Part shown: positions 25,055 to 33,204 of the stretch, one piece after another
How the letters are laid out: each line of letters begins with the position of its first letter
Numbering within the stretch: position 1 is the stretch's first letter
Origin: CAYQOX01 sp964419335
GTDB taxonomy: Bacteria; Hinthialibacterota; Hinthialibacteria; Hinthialibacterales; Hinthialibacteraceae
Direction: 5' to 3'
Length of the DNA stretch: 64,000 nt
Assembly: GCA_964419335.1 (NCBI GenBank)
Contig: CAYQOX010000001.1
Location: forward strand, 202,081 to 266,080
The notes under the pieces: model-generated
What the model was told of the DNA's origin: nothing
What the model saw: only the letters and a program-made list of their open reading frames with translations
Database searches by the model: none
Position numbers and translations under genes: made by a program

Positions 25055-26002
25055 ATGGCAAGAACTTTAATCACTGGTGGAGCGGGTTTTCTTGGATCGC
25101 ATTTGGCTGACTTGCTTTTAGCAAGCGGCCATGAAGTGATTTGTATGGATAACTTAATTACGGGCAGTATGACCAACATTGAGCATCTTTTTGGTAAAGA
25201 CAGTTTTCTTTTTATTCACCATGATGTCACGAACTTTGTGCATGTTCCTGGACCGATCGATAATATTTTGCACTTCGCTTCTCCGGCGAGTCCCATCGAT
25301 TATTTGAAACTCCCAATTCAGACTCTCAAAGTGGGATCATTGGGAACCCATAAAGCCTTGGGATTGGCGAAAGAGAAAAATGCCCGATTTTTATTGGCCT
25401 CGACCTCAGAAGTGTATGGTGATCCCTTGGTTCATCCTCAACCGGAAGACTATTGGGGCAATGTGAATCCCATAGGACCCCGTGGAGTCTATGACGAAGC
25501 CAAACGCTTTGCAGAAGCGATCACGATGGCCTATTATCGATACCATGGCGTAGAGACGCGTATTGTCCGCATTTTCAATACCTATGGGCCGAGAATGCGG
25601 GTTCAGGATGGACGAGTGGTTTCGACCTTTATCACCCAGGCTTTAAAAGGTGAACCGCTCACTTGTTTTGGCAATGGAAACCAAACACGTTCGTTTTGCT
25701 ATGTCTCTGATGAAGTGCGGGGAATCATCAAACTGCTAGAATCCGATATCGTCACACCTACCAATATTGGAAATCCTCATGAAATGACGGTTAAAGAACT
25801 GGCTGAAATGGTGTTGGAATTGACTGCATCGAAAAGTGAAATTGAATATAAAAAATTACCGGAGGATGATCCTCGAGTACGACAGCCAGATATTGGTAAA
25901 GCGAGAGAAAAGTTGGGATGGGAACCGGAAATTTCTCTGCGGGATGGTTTAAGTAAAACGATCGAGTATTTTAAAAAGGTCTTGGATTTAAGGGGAGTTT
26001 GA
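25055..26002 (+). CDS. uxs: UDP-glucuronate decarboxylase (UDP-xylose synthase)
   Basis: Extended SDR enzyme making UDP-xylose from UDP-glucuronate. NAD motif TGGAGFLGSHLADLLL; the family-specific blocks HFASPASPIDYLKLPIQTLK, LASTSEVYGDPLVHPQ, WGNVNPIGPRGVYDEAKRFAE (catalytic YxxxK) and RIFNTYGPRM are all present. Its 315 residues are the normal bacterial length. It is preceded by AAAGGG. Its last 15 bases overlap the convergent trmN6-like gene. With gmd (1055), the rhamnose-epimerase-like SDR (26611) and the SDR at 44347, it points to a varied pool of nucleotide sugars for surface glycans. Confidence 0.94.
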   Translation: MARTLITGGAGFLGSHLADLLLASGHEVICMDNLITGSMTNIEHLFGKDSFLFIHHDVTNFVHVPGPIDNILHFASPASPIDYLKLPIQTLKVGSLGTHKALGLAKEKNARFLLASTSEVYGDPLVHPQPEDYWGNVNPIGPRGVYDEAKRFAEAITMAYYRYHGVETRIVRIFNTYGPRMRVQDGRVVSTFITQALKGEPLTCFGNGNQTRSFCYVSDEVRGIIKLLESDIVTPTNIGNPHEMTVKELAEMVLELTASKSEIEYKKLPEDDPRVRQPDIGKAREKLGWEPEISLRDGLSKTIEYFKKVLDLRGV

Positions 26003-26608
26003 TTTTTGGAATTGGAGAAGTTGGATTCCACCTTCTCTTCGCCGTATAGAAGGATGGTCGACGATATACGTAATCTCGAAGAAAAAATCTTCTTTGAGCG
26101 CGGCGGCTTCTTGAAAGCGTTTTTTAGGAAAAACGAGATGGAAGCGGCCTGTAGGTTTGAGTAGGTTGTTAACGCATTGGAAAAGATCTTTCAACGTAAG
26201 TTGATCGTCTCTTCGCGCCCAGCGTTGGGTTTGACTTTGTGCAGGACGATGGGATGCATGCGGAAAAAAGGGCGGATTGCTCACAATAAGGTCGAATTGT
26301 TTATTGAAAAAAGGCGAGCGCGCTGCGTTCCATACAAAAAAGAAAACATCGTTTAGGATTTTACCCCATTGTTTATGAAATTGTTCTTTCCAATGACTTG
26401 CTTCCACGATGCGTTCGTATTGTAAATCGATCCCTACCAAGGTGCCATGATCCGGGTATTTCCAAGCGAGAAGCAAAGTGATAAAACCATTACCGCAACC
26501 AATGTCAAGCATATCTTCGCCGGGTTGCAGGGGAGAGAAATCAGCCAGCCGCTGAGGTTCGATGGAAGGTCGCAGTTGATCAAACCACAAGGGGCGGTCT
26601 TCGATCAC
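25988..26608 (-). CDS. tRNA1(Val) adenine-N6 methyltransferase-like protein
   Basis: SAM-dependent methyltransferase. Motif I reads DIGCGNGFITLLLA (about residues 36-49). The catalytic NPPF motif appears as SNPPFFP, which is typical of enzymes that methylate exocyclic amino groups. The following RWARRDDQLTLKDL and GRFHLVFP match TrmN6/YfiC, which modifies A37 of tRNA1(Val). At 206 residues it is shorter than the E. coli enzyme (about 245), mostly at the N-terminus. The ATG lies 2 bases after the upstream epimerase stop. HemK/PrmC-type activity is an alternative that I consider less likely. Confidence 0.75.
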   Translation of the reverse strand: MIEDRPLWFDQLRPSIEPQRLADFSPLQPGEDMLDIGCGNGFITLLLAWKYPDHGTLVGIDLQYERIVEASHWKEQFHKQWGKILNDVFFFVWNAARSPFFNKQFDLIVSNPPFFPHASHRPAQSQTQRWARRDDQLTLKDLFQCVNNLLKPTGRFHLVFPKKRFQEAAALKEDFFFEITYIVDHPSIRRREGGIQLLQFQKSNSP

Positions 26609-26610
26609 GG

Positions 26611-27720
26611 TTAAGCGAGTCCCCGTTCGGAAAGTTCTTGCGAAGCCTGTTCAAACAAATCCACGGCTTCAGTGGTACGTGACCATTCCACCAATTCTTC
26701 CAGGCCCGAGCGCAAATCGACTTTTGGTTTAAATCCTAGTTTATTCTGGATTTTGTTAATATCCGCATAGCAATGGCGAGTATCGCCTTTGCGGTATTGT
26801 CCTGTGATTTCGGGTTGGATGGAGGTGTTATAAACCTCTGCCAACAGATGGGCAACTTCCTTAATGGAGGTTGGAATGCCGGTGCCGACATTGAAGACTT
26901 CGCCGTTGGCTTCTTCCATTTCCATCGCAAGGAGATTCGCTTGGACGATATCATGGACGGAGATAAAATCCCGGGTTTGCAGACCCTCTTCATAGATAAC
27001 AGGTGGTTTCCCATTCGCCAAGCGGCTCATGAAAATAGCGAGAACTCCCGTATAAGGATTCGAGAGCGATTGTCGTGGTCCATACACATTAAAATAGCGC
27101 AAAGCCACAGCGGGTATCCCGTAGGTTTTTCCGATGCTCAACACCATGTCTTCTTGATCGCGTTTGTTGAGCGCATAGATGGCTTGGCAATCCAAACTCG
27201 CGGTTTCGGGGGTGGCTACCGGCTTCATGACTTTTCCCGTAGGTGAGAGATACTCCCATTGCTTTTGTTTTAATTGCTCTTCCGGCCGGAAATCGGCTTT
27301 GATGACACCTCGTTCGGGACACTCGCAACAGCCCTCTCCATAACTGGATTGCGAGGCGGCAACGATAAGTTTTTGGACTGAGTGCTTGGTGTTCACAAGT
27401 AAATCAAGCAGGTTGGCGGTACCGCTGACATTAACATCCACGTAATGCTTGATTTTGTACATCGATTGTCCCATACCCACCGCGGCGGCTTCGTGAAAGA
27501 TGATTTCCTGTCCCTCGATCGCTTGTTTCAACGCCTCTATAGCGCGTATATCGCCTTGGATAAATTCTGCTTGTGGATTGAGATACTCGGGAGGCTTTCC
27601 TTGTGGGTGGACTTGTGGATCTAAGGAATCAAAGATGCGGACTGTGTGTCCACGACGAATGAGTTCGTCAACAATGTATGAACCAATAAATCCTGCGCCG
27701 CCGGTAACGAGTACTTTCAT
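26611..27720 (-). CDS. NAD-dependent sugar epimerase, dTDP-L-rhamnose 4-epimerase-like
   Basis: Extended SDR of 369 residues. NAD motif TGGAGFIGSYIVDELIRRG; SSYGEG and catalytic YALNK (YxxxK); then ALRYFNVYGPRQSLSNPYTG, a block I associate with enzymes annotated as dTDP-L-rhamnose 4-epimerase. An insertion after SSYGEG carries CCECPERG and, about 30 residues on, YLSPTG. In the relatives I recall, the second site is CPxCG, so a possible zinc-like knuckle looks incomplete here. Alternative substrates include UDP-glucose or UDP-GlcNAc. The trmN6-like gene follows by 2 bases. Transcription diverges from obg. Confidence 0.82.
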   Translation of the reverse strand: MKVLVTGGAGFIGSYIVDELIRRGHTVRIFDSLDPQVHPQGKPPEYLNPQAEFIQGDIRAIEALKQAIEGQEIIFHEAAAVGMGQSMYKIKHYVDVNVSGTANLLDLLVNTKHSVQKLIVAASQSSYGEGCCECPERGVIKADFRPEEQLKQKQWEYLSPTGKVMKPVATPETASLDCQAIYALNKRDQEDMVLSIGKTYGIPAVALRYFNVYGPRQSLSNPYTGVLAIFMSRLANGKPPVIYEEGLQTRDFISVHDIVQANLLAMEMEEANGEVFNVGTGIPTSIKEVAHLLAEVYNTSIQPEITGQYRKGDTRHCYADINKIQNKLGFKPKVDLRSGLEELVEWSRTTEAVDLFEQASQELSERGLA

Positions 27721-27896
27721 GGATGCGATTCCCTTCCGTATGTGGTTGACTAAGAAAATTATTTTAGCATAAACGAGGCATGAAACGAATACGGGTCTTC
27801 AGGAAGGTTAAATGAGAATTACAATTATAATTTGTTAGTACCATATTATTTATGGATAAATCACCTCCACCATGAGTAGAAATTGAGGACGGTTGA

Positions 27897-28976
27897 ATGC
27901 CGTTTGATGGCACTTTTATCGATCGAGTTAAACTGCGCTTAAAAGCGGGTGATGGGGGAGATGGAATTGTTTCTTTCCGCCATGAAAAATATGTTCCGCT
28001 TGGCGGTCCCGATGGTGGAGATGGCGGCGATGGAGGCTCCATTATTCTTAAAATTAACCCGGGGTTGAATACCTTGGATAAACTTCATTCCCAGCCTTAC
28101 TATGCGGCGGAGAGTGGCCAGAAGGGCGGAAAGAATAACCGTACCGGAAGAAGTGGAGAAGATTTGTATTTGGATGTCCCCCCTGGAACGATTGTGAGAA
28201 ACGCTGACACGAGAGAACTACTCATCGATATGGAAAACACGGAAGGAGAAGCCGTCATTGCTCGGGGTGGTGTGGGAGGAAAAGGCAATACCCGATTCGC
28301 TACTTCAACCAATCAAACCCCGCGGAAGTGCACGCCTGGAACCCCAGGCGACGAGTTTAACGCTCTATTTGAATTAAAACTGGTTGCCCATGTTGGATTG
28401 ATTGGTTTGCCCAATGCGGGAAAATCGACTTTGATTTCTAAGGTGACCAATGCCAGACCGCGCATTGCTCAGTATCCTTTTACGACATTGCATCCCATTT
28501 TGGGAACGATCCATATGCAGGATGGGACCCACCTTGTGATTGCAGATATCCCGGGCATCATCCAAGGAGCCCATGAAGGGGTTGGCTTGGGACTTGATTT
28601 TTTACGACATATCGAACGGACAAAGATGTTGGTTTTTGTGGTTGAGATTTCTCCTCATGATCCTGCTTTACCCGCGCAAACCCTGTATGATTTACGATAT
28701 GAAATCGAACAGTATGATCCCGAGATTTTGCAGCGTCCCTACCTAGTGGTATTAAATAAACTTGATTTGCTTGAGGATGAAGAGGAACGCCGTATCGTGA
28801 AGGATGGTTTTTTTGAACTCTGTGCAGAGATACCCCAAGAACAGGTTTGTTTTGTCTCTGCCTTGGAGAAAGACGGAGTGCAAGCCTTCCAAGAAACCAT
28901 GCTCCACATTTATAGAGACCAGATACAGAAATCTTTACATAATGATGAAAGCAGCCATGAAAAAGACCACCTATGA
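27897..28976 (+). CDS. obg: Obg family GTPase
   Basis: Ribosome-associated essential GTPase of 359 residues. The N-terminal glycine-rich Obg fold (FIDRVKLRLKAGDGGDG, GGDGGDGGS, GGKGN) is followed by the G domain: GLPNAGKST (G1), the T of FTTL (G2), ADIPG (G3), NKLD (G4) and SAL (G5). It lacks the extra C-terminal OCT domain seen in longer Gram-positive forms. GAGGA precedes the ATG. Its 3' end overlaps the start of proB. The promoter must lie in the 176-base divergent gap after 27720. Confidence 0.96.
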   Translation: MPFDGTFIDRVKLRLKAGDGGDGIVSFRHEKYVPLGGPDGGDGGDGGSIILKINPGLNTLDKLHSQPYYAAESGQKGGKNNRTGRSGEDLYLDVPPGTIVRNADTRELLIDMENTEGEAVIARGGVGGKGNTRFATSTNQTPRKCTPGTPGDEFNALFELKLVAHVGLIGLPNAGKSTLISKVTNARPRIAQYPFTTLHPILGTIHMQDGTHLVIADIPGIIQGAHEGVGLGLDFLRHIERTKMLVFVVEISPHDPALPAQTLYDLRYEIEQYDPEILQRPYLVVLNKLDLLEDEEERRIVKDGFFELCAEIPQEQVCFVSALEKDGVQAFQETMLHIYRDQIQKSLHNDESSHEKDHL

Positions 28977-30105
28977 ACCTGATTATATCCAACGTGTTCT
29001 TGGTGATGTGAAACGCATCGTTGTTAAAGTAGGAACCCGTGTCATTGACAATGAGAAAACCTCCTTTAACCGACCTGTGATTGAATCCTTGGTACACGAT
29101 ATCTGTGAGTTAAAAAGAAATGGGACTGAAGTCTTGTTGGTTTCCTCGGGTGCGGTGGGGGCTGGGATGCGTGAGTTGAATGTTTCCCAACGGCCTCAAT
29201 CCATTCACCTGCGGCAGGCTTATGCGGCTGTTGGGCAGAGTCGCCTGATGAATATGTATAGTGAAATCTTCAATCAATATGGTGTTAAAACTGCGCAAGT
29301 GTTATTAACGCGTGCGGATTTAGACCGACGGGCATCCTATTTGAACGCGAAGGAAGCCTTACGTCATTTGCTTACGATTGGGGTGGTGCCAATCATCAAC
29401 GAAAACGATACCGTCTCGATTGATGAATTGCGCTTTGGTGATAATGATAATCTCGCTTCTCTCGTGGCGGGCAAGATGGATGCAGGTTTGTTGATCTTAC
29501 TGACCACCGTAGATGGTTTGTTCCGAAAGTTTGACAGGAAACGTAAGCAGGGGGAGTTGGTCGAAATAGTAGATGATCGCTTTGATGATTATTTGAAATG
29601 GGTCGATCAAAAAGTCGATTCCTTCTCTATGGGGGGAATGAGGTCGAAACTGGAAGCCGCACGTAACGCGGGTTCAAAAGGGGTCTTGTCGGTCATTGCC
29701 AATGGATTAAAGAATGGCATTCTTTTGGATTTGTTTTCCGGCAAGGCTAAGGCTACATGGATGTTGCCGACCCGAAAACGTATGGCGGCCTGGAAATATT
29801 ATTTGGCCTTCGCGAAGCAGCCTTGCGAAGGTTCTATCCGCGTGGATGAGGGCGCGGTCCAAGCCTTGAAAGAACGGGGAAAAAGTTTGTTGGCCTCTGG
29901 GGTGCAAGAAGTCCATGGGAGGTTTCAGGCCAAAGATTTGATTCGGATTGAGACCTTGGATGGAGAGGAATTCGCTCGAGGATTGGTTGATTATCATTCG
30001 CGTGATTTAAGGAAAATTCTGGGATGTAAAACCCAAGAAGTCGAGAAAATCCTACCCAATCGAAAAGGAACGGTAGTACATAGGAATAATCTAGTTTTAC
30101 TTTGA
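28957..30105 (+). CDS. proB: glutamate 5-kinase
   Basis: Phosphorylates L-glutamate in the first step of proline synthesis. The amino-acid kinase domain shows VVKVGTRVI, VSSGAVGAGM, INENDTVS, FGDNDNLASLVA and FSMGGMRSKLEAA; a C-terminal PUA domain follows (about residues 275-370). I set the start at ATG 28957 (382 aa); ATGs at 28942 and 28945 are also possible, and none has a strong ribosome site. Any of them lies inside obg, so translation is probably coupled. The frame extends upstream to 28804, but that part is the shadow of obg. No proA is adjacent. Confidence 0.94.
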   Translation: MKKTTYEPDYIQRVLGDVKRIVVKVGTRVIDNEKTSFNRPVIESLVHDICELKRNGTEVLLVSSGAVGAGMRELNVSQRPQSIHLRQAYAAVGQSRLMNMYSEIFNQYGVKTAQVLLTRADLDRRASYLNAKEALRHLLTIGVVPIINENDTVSIDELRFGDNDNLASLVAGKMDAGLLILLTTVDGLFRKFDRKRKQGELVEIVDDRFDDYLKWVDQKVDSFSMGGMRSKLEAARNAGSKGVLSVIANGLKNGILLDLFSGKAKATWMLPTRKRMAAWKYYLAFAKQPCEGSIRVDEGAVQALKERGKSLLASGVQEVHGRFQAKDLIRIETLDGEEFARGLVDYHSRDLRKILGCKTQEVEKILPNRKGTVVHRNNLVLL

Positions 30106-30133
30106 TTGATACATGAGACGGATAAATAGTAAA

Positions 30134-30175
30134 CGGGGTAGCTTTTTGGTGAGCTACCCCGCTTCTGTTTTATTC
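30134..30175. terminator. shared terminator between proB and rpsA
   Basis: A 10-bp perfect stem (CGGGGTAGCT with AGCTACCCCG, 8-base loop) is followed by CTTCTGTTTTATT on the plus strand, and by GTTTACTATTT on the minus strand. It lies 28 bases after proB and 36 bases after rpsA, so it can serve both convergent genes. Confidence 0.8.
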
Positions 30176-30197
30176 CAGCGTTACGACCTTGTTATTC

Positions 30198-32264
30198 TTA
30201 TTTCGGTTCTTCTTCGTCCGATTGTTCTTCGGGCTTTTCTTCTTGGGTTTCCTCAGAGGCTTGTTCTGTTTCTGCTTCTACTGGTGTTTCTTCAACAGCG
30301 GGAACAGGGGGAATTTCTCCTTCTCCGGAATCTTGTTCTTGAGGTTTTTCTTCTTCCGGCACCGGTTCCTCTTGCTGAGTTTCTTCAGTCAAAGGCTCTG
30401 GTTGTTGTTCTTCTACGGTAGAAGAAGATTCTTCCTGTTGAGCGGGTTCTGGCTCTTGCGCAACCGGTTGTGGTTCTTGTTCTTGAGCCGAAGATTGTTG
30501 CATGAGCTGATTCATCTTATCACCCAGCAGTTCGCCTAGAGTGGCGTTCCCGCCGGTGGTGTCGCTCATATATTTTTTTACTTCTTCTTGCTCTTGCTCT
30601 TTGATGTAATCTTTCAACGAAAGACTAATCTTTCGATTGGCCCGATCAAACTTAATAACCTTCATTGTTACCACGTCACCCACTTTAACGACATCTTCAT
30701 GGCGTTGGCCTTTTTCGGTCGTCAGGGTGGAAGCGTGTGCCAAGCCTTCAATTCCTTCTTCGAGTTCCACAAAGGCACCGAATTCAGTCATACGAGTCAC
30801 TTTGACTTCAACCAAGGAACCTACTTTGTACTTGCGATAGGCTTTATCCCATGGATCAGGTTCCAATTGTTTAAGGCCGAGTGAAATTCGTTGCTGACTG
30901 GGGTCAATTTCCAATACCTTGGCTTTGATTACTTCACCTTTTTTGAGGATTTGTTTGGGATGATTAATTTTTTCCGCCCATGACAAGTCGGAAACGTGAA
31001 TCATACCGTCCACCCCCTCCGGCAAACGTACAAAGGCGCCGAAATCGGTCATTCCAGTCACTTCACCTTCGATAAGGGTTCCCGGTGGGTAGTTGTTCCG
31101 TGCCAAAGTCCAAGGATCCACTGTCGTTTGACGCAGACTAAGAGAGATGCGTTTGCGCTCTTCGTCAATGCTTAGTACTTTGACTTGGACTTCTTCGCCT
31201 TCCTTCAGCATCTCGCTAGGATGATTGACCCGTTTGGTCCATGACATTTCGGAGATATGGATTAAACCTTCTACGCCTTCTTCCAGACCCACAAAGGCTC
31301 CATATTTCGTAATGCTGGTGACCTTGCCGCCTATGATACTGCCGGGAGGATATTTTTCTTGGACTGTTAGCCATGGATCTGGTGTTTTTTGCTTAATGCC
31401 TAGTGAGATTCTCTCCCCATCGATATTGAGAACCAGGACTTCGATTTCATCACCTACTCGCACCACTTCGCGTGGATGAGCCACATGTCCCCACGACATA
31501 TCGTTGACGTGGAGAAGACCATCAACACCACCAAGATCAATGAATGCGCCGAAATCCGTTAAATTTTTGACAACGCCTTTCATCCATTTCCCCACTTCAA
31601 GCGATTCCATCGTTTCTTGGCGAAGTTTTTCGCGTTTTTCTTCAATGACTTGCCGTTGGGAAAGGATCAAATCGCGCTTTTTGCGCATCTCCAAAATTTT
31701 CGCTTCAATAGTTTGTCCAATGAGGGCTTTTTGATCTTCGGGACTGCGGGCACCCGGCCCCATTTGCGAGAAGGGGATAAAACCACGGAGACCGTCAACA
31801 TCGACTTGAAAACCGCCGCGTAGGATCGATTTCACTACGCATTTTACCGGGGTGCCTTCTTTATGAGCTTTACGAATCATCTCCCGGGATTGGCGTTCTT
31901 TCGCTCGTTGTCGTGACAGGATGGGCAATCCATCTTGTCCTTCCCGTTTAACTACCATTACGTCTACATTCATACCCACGAAGACGTTAGGATCTTTTCC
32001 ATCTTCCAAAAATTCACGGATCGGGATAACCCCCTCCGATTTAGAGCCGATATCTACGACAACATCATCGGTTGTAACTTTCAGAACTTTCCCGGTGATA
32101 ATTTGGCCTGTTTCAATATCCGGCATATTGCCATCAATCAATGAGGCCATATCAATATCTTCTAATTCCGTAGTTTCCACACTCGTGGTGGTGTCAAACT
32201 CTTCAGACGTAGTATTCTCTTTTGCGGATTCAATGTCCGCTTGCGCTCGTTCATGATCCAACAT
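30198..32264 (-). CDS. rpsA: 30S ribosomal protein S1 with long acidic C-terminal tail
   Basis: RNA-binding protein that recruits mRNA to the ribosome. Six S1 domains follow one another; the last four begin with the typical G-x-V-x-x-(I/L)-x-x-(F/Y)-GAF(V/I) pattern (for example GVVKNLTDFGAFIDL, GKVTSITKYGAFVGL, GEVTGMTDFGAFVRL). Residues 1-50 form an acidic leader. After domain six comes a tail of about 130 residues made almost only of E, Q, P, S and T. The usual E. coli protein has 557 residues, so the excess (688) is mainly that tail. It is encoded by repeated GAA/CAA-type triplets, which makes the opposite strand look like a Phe/Leu-rich frame. Confidence 0.95.
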   Translation of the reverse strand: MLDHERAQADIESAKENTTSEEFDTTTSVETTELEDIDMASLIDGNMPDIETGQIITGKVLKVTTDDVVVDIGSKSEGVIPIREFLEDGKDPNVFVGMNVDVMVVKREGQDGLPILSRQRAKERQSREMIRKAHKEGTPVKCVVKSILRGGFQVDVDGLRGFIPFSQMGPGARSPEDQKALIGQTIEAKILEMRKKRDLILSQRQVIEEKREKLRQETMESLEVGKWMKGVVKNLTDFGAFIDLGGVDGLLHVNDMSWGHVAHPREVVRVGDEIEVLVLNIDGERISLGIKQKTPDPWLTVQEKYPPGSIIGGKVTSITKYGAFVGLEEGVEGLIHISEMSWTKRVNHPSEMLKEGEEVQVKVLSIDEERKRISLSLRQTTVDPWTLARNNYPPGTLIEGEVTGMTDFGAFVRLPEGVDGMIHVSDLSWAEKINHPKQILKKGEVIKAKVLEIDPSQQRISLGLKQLEPDPWDKAYRKYKVGSLVEVKVTRMTEFGAFVELEEGIEGLAHASTLTTEKGQRHEDVVKVGDVVTMKVIKFDRANRKISLSLKDYIKEQEQEEVKKYMSDTTGGNATLGELLGDKMNQLMQQSSAQEQEPQPVAQEPEPAQQEESSSTVEEQQPEPLTEETQQEEPVPEEEKPQEQDSGEGEIPPVPAVEETPVEAETEQASEETQEEKPEEQSDEEEPK

Positions 32265-32462
32265 CTAACCCAATTCCTCCAGTTTTCATGTTGAGAAACA
32301 ATAAATCCTAATTTCTCAACTTTGTCGGCTTTATTTTTTATCCCTGAATAAGTCTGTAATACAGACCATGGGATTTTACAAGTTTTTTTTGAGGTGTTAA
32401 GGCTCTCTCTTCAAGTTCTGTGAAAAAGTTAATATTTCTTTGTTTTTTATTTTATTTAGCGC

Positions 32463-32495
32463 CTCAAAAATGTTTCCTTTCGAAACATTTTTGAG
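32463..32495. repeat. 14-bp perfect inverted repeat covering the plsC stop codon
   Basis: CTCAAAAATGTTTC and its exact complement are separated by 5 bases. The hairpin includes the last codons and the stop of plsC. No T run follows on the minus strand, so it is not a standard intrinsic terminator; on the plus strand it is followed by ACGATTTTTC. It may protect the 3' end of the message or end transcription weakly. Confidence 0.55.
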
Positions 32496-33135
32496 ACGAT
32501 TTTTCTTGAGTCATACATTCCAGTCTATCTTTTAAATGGCTTATCGTAGAAAAAAGACTTTGAGTTAATTTTTTTACTTTTTCTTCCTGATTTTTTCCCC
32601 CAGAAACCTGGTCAGGATAGATCGGTTCACCTACGATCATGGTTACTTTTTTGGGTCGTGGCAGTTTAGCGCCTCGGGGCAAGGCATCAAACGTACCGTG
32701 TAAATATAACGGCACGATAGGTGTTTGGGTGCGAATTGCAATCCATGCAATGCCGTCTTCGAAAGGTTGCATTTTTCCGTCATCGGTTCTTGTACCTTCG
32801 GGAAACATCCCCACTGCGTGATTTTTTTTCAAAAGACGCATAACCGAAAATATCGCCTTGGTGTCTCCTTCTTTGCGTCGAACCGGATGTGTACCGATTT
32901 TTCGTATCCACCACCCGATAAGGGGAATCGAAAATAATTCCTGTTTGGCGAGATATTGTATTTCTCGGTTTATCCCTAAGGCGATCATGGGTGGATCTAA
33001 ATAGCTGCTGTGATTGGCCGCAATCAGTACGGCTCCTTGTGCAGGTATATTTTCTTTGCCATAAACGCGCAACCGAAAATAGATCCTAGGTAACAGCCAA
33101 AGAAGATACCAAAAGCAACGGTAAAATAATCTCAT
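32464..33135 (-). CDS. plsC: 1-acyl-sn-glycerol-3-phosphate acyltransferase family protein
   Basis: Makes phosphatidic acid from lysophosphatidic acid at the inner membrane. The acyltransferase blocks are all present: NHSSYLD (HX4D catalytic pair), the GTHPVRR region (block II), FPEGTRT (block III) and VPLYLHGT (block IV, VP motif). It has a short hydrophobic N-terminus (FWYLLWLLPRIYF). Its 223 residues are normal. AGG lies a few bases before the ATG. It is the last member of the leftward array starting at 42294. Confidence 0.92.
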   Translation of the reverse strand: MRLFYRCFWYLLWLLPRIYFRLRVYGKENIPAQGAVLIAANHSSYLDPPMIALGINREIQYLAKQELFSIPLIGWWIRKIGTHPVRRKEGDTKAIFSVMRLLKKNHAVGMFPEGTRTDDGKMQPFEDGIAWIAIRTQTPIVPLYLHGTFDALPRGAKLPRPKKVTMIVGEPIYPDQVSGGKNQEEKVKKLTQSLFSTISHLKDRLECMTQEKSSQKCFERKHF

Positions 33136-33204
33136 GATACCTGTTTTTTCTCTTCTAAGACCTTAACACTACTTTGCTCAATTGAGAAGGTGGACGTTGC
33201 AATC

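Noticed and set aside
28804..28956. Longer N-terminus of proB
   Set aside because: This part lies wholly in the obg gene and does not match glutamate kinase; the family starts near the three ATGs at 28942-28957.
30189..30539. Phe/Leu-rich 116-codon frame opposite rpsA
   Set aside because: It is the complement of the GAA/CAA-rich codons of the S1 acidic tail and has no ribosome site.
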